Positions 60,524 through 64,000 of a DNA stretch of 64,000 nt are shown here, one piece after another (position 1 is the first letter of the stretch; every line of letters begins with the position of its first letter). The stretch comes from Ostreococcus mediterraneus (lineage: Eukaryota; Chlorophyta; Mamiellophyceae; Mamiellales; Bathycoccaceae), in contig WMKK01000022.1 in the NCBI GenBank assembly GCA_012295225.1, forward strand, positions 62,001 to 126,000, in the 5' to 3' direction. The notes under the pieces were generated by a model. The model was not told the origin of the DNA and did not search any database. It was given only the letters and a program-made list of their open reading frames with translations. Both the position numbers and the translations under genes were made by a program.

Positions 60524-63088
60524 TTAGGCGACGTTGTCCACGTCCCACATGAAAACTTGTCCACCGCGGTCGGCTCCAAAGGCAGCGACGACGCCACCAG
60601 ACATGGAGTGTTGCTGAAGACCGATGAGGATGGACTTGTCGTCAATCGCGACTTGTACATCGGCGATGCGTCGAGCGGCACCACCGAGGGTGGTTTGACG
60701 GAAAGCGCCGGAGGCGTCGGCGACGCCAGAGAACTCGGACCCGGTCGCTGATCCAAAGGCGCCGGCTGGAATGGCAAGCTTGGACAAAACACGAGAGTTC
60801 TTCTTGCCGCCAGCCATGGCGACGAAGTTGTGCGTGGCAGCTGCATTCGCCGCCGGCATCTTTGAGATGAACATGCGGTCTCCGTACCAGTTGCCGGCGT
60901 CTTCCTGGATGACAAAGTAGTCGTCGTAGGAGTACGCGACGCCGTGGAGAGTGACGCTCGAAGCTCCCGAGCCGGACGTTGGCGCGGCGGCGATCCATTC
61001 GAGACCATCGACGTCTTCAAAAGTCGTTTTCCACTTTTCGGAGCCATCGTCATTGGTACCACCATCGTACATTTCAGTAGCATCCTTGCCGCTCTTGGCG
61101 AGCTTTCCTTGAGCGCACCCAGAGCCCGCCGCGCAGAGCTTGATTCGAGTGTTGATATCCGTCTCACCTTCAATCATTTCGTATGAGGCATCAAAATATT
61201 CTGGGAACGCGCCGGCGGCAGCGTTAGTGAGGTCAGTAACCATGTTTATGACTTCGTAAATGCCGAAATAGCCCGCCGTGGAACTTTGAACGAACTTGTG
61301 CTCGCCCACCGGGGACGGGGAGTTGTGTTCAGTCTTGGCGCCGCCCTTATCCGGTCCTGCAGCGGTCCAGAACTGGTACGTGCCGGAAACCGAACTCGGA
61401 AGAACCGGCTTATCTTGCCAGTGGAAAAGGTCAGCGTCTTCAACATTCGTAATCGCGCTCGAGTTGAATTTCCAATCTATGGGCGCCCACTTGCCGGAAG
61501 TGCGGGAAATGGTGTGCGTCGCGGGCGACGCAGTGCGGTTGTTGCCCTTGTGCCACGCGTCGCGATTCGTCGTGACCGTAGCGGTATCGACGGCGAAACC
61601 ATATACTTGGCCAAAGGCGAGGCCGTTGCGCTCCAAGAAGCCGCACTTTGCTTCACACTTTGTGCCCGTGGCGTCGTAACCCTTGCGTCCGACGTACACG
61701 CGCGCCGGGACGATGTCTTGAGGATAAACCCAGTCTTTGCCATCCTTGCGCACTTTACCGGTGGCCTTCTTGGCGTTCACGATCGCGGTTTTTGCATCAG
61801 AACCGCCAAAGTTTCCGTTGTAGCCAGAAGGACTGAAGCATACAAAGTCTTCGTGGCCGCAGTTGAATTCGACAATCTTTTCGAAACCGCCCAAGCCGAA
61901 TACGCCAGCGGCGTACATCTTTCGGGACGCGAGATCGATCACGTGCGCGGAGAGACCAGAAAAACCGTGCGCCGCTGTCGCGTTCGCGTCGAGGTCGGTC
62001 CACTCTTCATTGGTGATCCAGATGTCGTTTTCGACGCCGTACGTATCGCCCGCGGTGGCGCCAGCCCATTGGCGCGCTTGCTCGAGGTGAGCAGAGCAGA
62101 ACGAGTGAAAGGTCCAAGCGTTCTCCGCAGTGGCTGCGAGATTATCCTTATCGGCGGTGACGTAGTGACCATCTTTAGACGTGTCGCCCAAGTGCGCGCC
62201 CGAGGAGATTTGCTTGTTCCCGTTGCGAGCGACAACCTTCTCGCCAGCGAGGTTGTACACCTCATCAAAGACACTGCCAGCGGCCGTGACGGTAGATGCA
62301 GCGTTCGTCATACCTCCGTTTGAGTGAACGGCGTCGGCAAAGCCATAGGAAAGCTTGTCCGAGCTGGTAGAAGAGTAAAGGGTAGCGGTCGTCGGAACGC
62401 GATAATCGACGAACGTGACGTGCGAACCCGTAAACTTTGCACCATTCATGTTCACCTCTTGGAACCAGGATCGACCAGCTGCGAGGTTGCCATACGACTC
62501 AGATTGGTAGATCATGCGTATGGTTTCTTGATCGGTCCTCATGATACCGATGCCGTCAGGCACCCCCACCGGGACGTAGCCGGTGTTTTCGTCGTGTTCG
62601 CCGATGGTGAGAATCGGCACGAGCGGACCGAAACCGAAATCAGTTTTACCATCCTTTTCGTCGCCGATATACTTGAATTCGACGTTGCCTGAGCCATCGG
62701 ATGCGTCTCCAGATTCCGCGAGGCGCGCGGTGTGCCATCCGATGGGTTTGATGCGCGCCGCCCAGTCTTGATAGTGAGCGTCAATCGCCCCGTTCACGCT
62801 CGCGTACGCGCGCTGAAGGAACGGCTTATTACCCGCGGGATCCGTGTAAACGATTTTCAAATCCGCAGCCGCGGCGTCCACTTTCGCCGAAAGCTCGCTA
62901 ATCACAGAACTAAAGTCACTGACTGTCGTCGTCGTCGTCGTGCTCGTCGCGCCGTCGGGCAATCCGCCCGCGATGGCCGCCGCCGCGATCGCCGCGATCG
63001 CACCAACCGTCGCCGCGCACGCGCCGTAAATCCCCCAAGCGTTCGATTGTCGCGGCGGTGCGTACGCATGTCCCTTCTCCATGTCCAT
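60524..63088 (-). CDS. PhoX-like (DUF839) alkaline phosphatase, large
   Basis: 854 residues from the ATG at 63088. A basic/aromatic start precedes a membrane segment (ACAATVGAIAAIAAAAIAGG, residues 22-41). The body resembles PhoX beta-propeller phosphatases: VPILTIGEHDENTGYVPVGV and PDGIGIMRTD, then a FHSFCSAHLEQARQW block where PhoX has its conserved cysteine, WITNEEWTDLDANA (acidic metal-binding residues), a HVIDLASRKMYAAGVFGLG strand, NCGHEDFVCFSPSGYNG, and a final blade FMWDVDNVA. Such enzymes release phosphate from organic esters outside the cell. Codon use is far more CG-rich than in the left 56 kb. P1BS-like motifs upstream support a phosphate-starvation role. A divergent relative with another substrate is possible. 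Confidence 0.6.
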   Translation of the reverse strand: MDMEKGHAYAPPRQSNAWGIYGACAATVGAIAAIAAAAIAGGLPDGATSTTTTTTVSDFSSVISELSAKVDAAAADLKIVYTDPAGNKPFLQRAYASVNGAIDAHYQDWAARIKPIGWHTARLAESGDASDGSGNVEFKYIGDEKDGKTDFGFGPLVPILTIGEHDENTGYVPVGVPDGIGIMRTDQETIRMIYQSESYGNLAAGRSWFQEVNMNGAKFTGSHVTFVDYRVPTTATLYSSTSSDKLSYGFADAVHSNGGMTNAASTVTAAGSVFDEVYNLAGEKVVARNGNKQISSGAHLGDTSKDGHYVTADKDNLAATAENAWTFHSFCSAHLEQARQWAGATAGDTYGVENDIWITNEEWTDLDANATAAHGFSGLSAHVIDLASRKMYAAGVFGLGGFEKIVEFNCGHEDFVCFSPSGYNGNFGGSDAKTAIVNAKKATGKVRKDGKDWVYPQDIVPARVYVGRKGYDATGTKCEAKCGFLERNGLAFGQVYGFAVDTATVTTNRDAWHKGNNRTASPATHTISRTSGKWAPIDWKFNSSAITNVEDADLFHWQDKPVLPSSVSGTYQFWTAAGPDKGGAKTEHNSPSPVGEHKFVQSSTAGYFGIYEVINMVTDLTNAAAGAFPEYFDASYEMIEGETDINTRIKLCAAGSGCAQGKLAKSGKDATEMYDGGTNDDGSEKWKTTFEDVDGLEWIAAAPTSGSGASSVTLHGVAYSYDDYFVIQEDAGNWYGDRMFISKMPAANAAATHNFVAMAGGKKNSRVLSKLAIPAGAFGSATGSEFSGVADASGAFRQTTLGGAARRIADVQVAIDDKSILIGLQQHSMSGGVVAAFGADRGGQVFMWDVDNVA

Positions 63089-63157
63089 CGCGCGTCGATC
63101 GCGAGGCGCGGTGTGTCGATCGCGCGCGAGCACGCTGCGGAACACGAACCGCCGGGT

Positions 63158-63271
63158 TGGAATATTCCAGTAATCCACCAATCATGACTCAGAACACACC
63201 CACACACACCCACACACACGAACGAACCTTCGCGCGCGGGGATATTCCCTCGCCGCGCCCTCGGAATATCC
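63158..63271 (-). promoter_or_regulatory. Three P1BS-like phosphate-response motifs
   Basis: GAATATTC (63158-63165), GGATATTC (63240-63247) and GAATATCC (63264-63271) all fit GNATATNC, the site bound by PHR1/PSR1-type MYB factors during phosphate starvation. The last two are the centres of perfect 17-bp inverted arms (63232-63248 and 63263-63279). They lie 70-183 bp before the PhoX-like ATG in strongly CG-rich DNA, where ATAT is rare. Confidence 0.6.
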
Positions 63272-63629
63272 CCGCGCGCCATCACCGGCGTCGACGACCG
63301 CGCGGACGCGAGTCCGAGCGCCGCCGCGAACGTCGCGCGCGAACCCGCGGGCGACGCCCGGCGGCGCGGTGCGGGTGCGCGCGCGGCGTGGGTCCGGAGT
63401 CGACTCGGACGCGACGCGCGACGCGCGACGACGCGCGACGACGCGCGCGACGAGACGCATCGCTCGTGCGTCGTCGTGGTCGACGGGCGAATGCGCGGAG
63501 TGTGGTTGCGTGGAGACTCGCGCGCGTGCGTGCGCGCGCGGCGTCGCTCGTCACGTCGTCAGAGCGCGCATCATCGCGCAATCATCATTCAGCAACCGTC
63601 GTCGGTGCCGTGTCATGTGCAGATGTGAC
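63272..63629. other. CG-rich stretch
   Basis: Dense CGACGCGCG runs; open frames on both strands are Arg/Ala-rich and unconvincing. No gene supported. Confidence 0.35.
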
Positions 63630-63825
63630 ACGTCAGCGGCCGTTTTGAAAACGATGATACGCTCTGATCCGTTTGGAAACACTGAAACAAAAATAATTGA
63701 CCCGTTTTGAATGTATCATTCGGCGTCGGTCCGTTTGGAGTGTACAGGTGTATTCGTCGTTGGTCCGTTTGGAGTGCCAGGGCTGAGCGTGGACGCGCGC
63801 GACGTCGCGCGCGCGTCGTCGTCGT
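63630..63825 (+). repeat. GGTCCGTTTGGAGTG repeat, copy B
   Basis: Same order of blocks as copy A: GTCAGCGGCCGTTTTGAAAA, CCGTTTGGAAACA, two GGTCCGTTTGGAGTG words, GTGCCAGGGC and the GCGCGACGTCGCGCGC palindrome. Confidence 0.75.
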
Positions 63826-64000
63826 TATACGTCATCTTTGCCTGAGTGTTCAATCGCGATTAAAGACTGCGGGTATTGGATGGGTGGGTGCAGCTGGAGT
63901 GGTTGACGCGCGCGCGCACGCATAGGTGCCGCGCATGTGCGAGTTGGTGTGCCCAAATGTGGACCCTAGACGAAGCCTCCGTCGCCGTCGCCGTCGTCGT
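63826..64000. other. Window edge, no feature seen
   Basis: No gene or repeat is recognisable. Telomeric repeats are not seen. Confidence 0.3.

Overview
The window looks like nuclear DNA of a picoeukaryotic green alga of the Mamiellales, most like Ostreococcus. The reasons are dense, mostly intron-poor genes, very CG-rich codons in part of the window, type II membrane enzymes of glycan metabolism, and a heavy load of cut-and-paste DNA transposons. From 1 to about 56 kb the gene content (glycosyltransferases, sulfotransferases, methyltransferases, transposons) resembles the small outlier chromosome, which in Ostreococcus tauri is linked to virus resistance. Right of 56040 the sequence becomes much richer in CG and resembles a standard algal chromosome or subtelomere. 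The organism assignment is inference from content. I saw no rRNA, tRNA, CRISPR array, retroelement or virus-like element.

Layout. 1-2.9 kb: transposon ends and a methyltransferase pseudogene. 3-5.4 kb: a sulfotransferase facing an exostosin-like glycosyltransferase. 5.8-9.4 kb: an apparently intact pogo-type transposon. 9.6-12.5 kb: a PC-esterase-like O-acyl enzyme and an FkbM methyltransferase. 12.7-18.5 kb: transposon wreckage (pogo end, truncated Harbinger, nested MITE) that has cut off the front half of a nucleotide-sugar transporter. 18.6-25.6 kb: a three-domain nucleotidyltransferase/HAD/kinase protein, a second sulfotransferase-like gene, two unassigned ORFs and a beta-propeller glycosidase-like gene. 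25.7-28.7 kb: transposon relics. 28.7-34 kb: a methyltransferase, a Harbinger/hAT chimeric transposon and a GT-B glycosyltransferase. 34.1-38.4 kb: a piggyBac with a MITE inside it, and another element. 38.6-39.6 kb: a methyltransferase. 39.8-56.0 kb: a tandem array of eight 1.93-kb units. 56.7-59.1 kb: a second, broken piggyBac. 60.5-63.1 kb: a large PhoX-like phosphatase gene with three phosphate-starvation (P1BS-like) motifs upstream, bracketed by a repeat.

The host genes of the left 40 kb fit one theme: making and decorating glycans in the Golgi and at the cell surface by sugar activation and transport, glycosyl transfer, sulfation, O-acylation and methylation. The transposons sit between and inside these genes and have already broken at least two of them. 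The array is the strangest feature. Each unit carries a predicted spliced gene for a small two-pass membrane protein with five cysteines, an unrecognised 114-residue ORF, and the 3' end of a methyltransferase gene overlapping the membrane-protein gene head to head.
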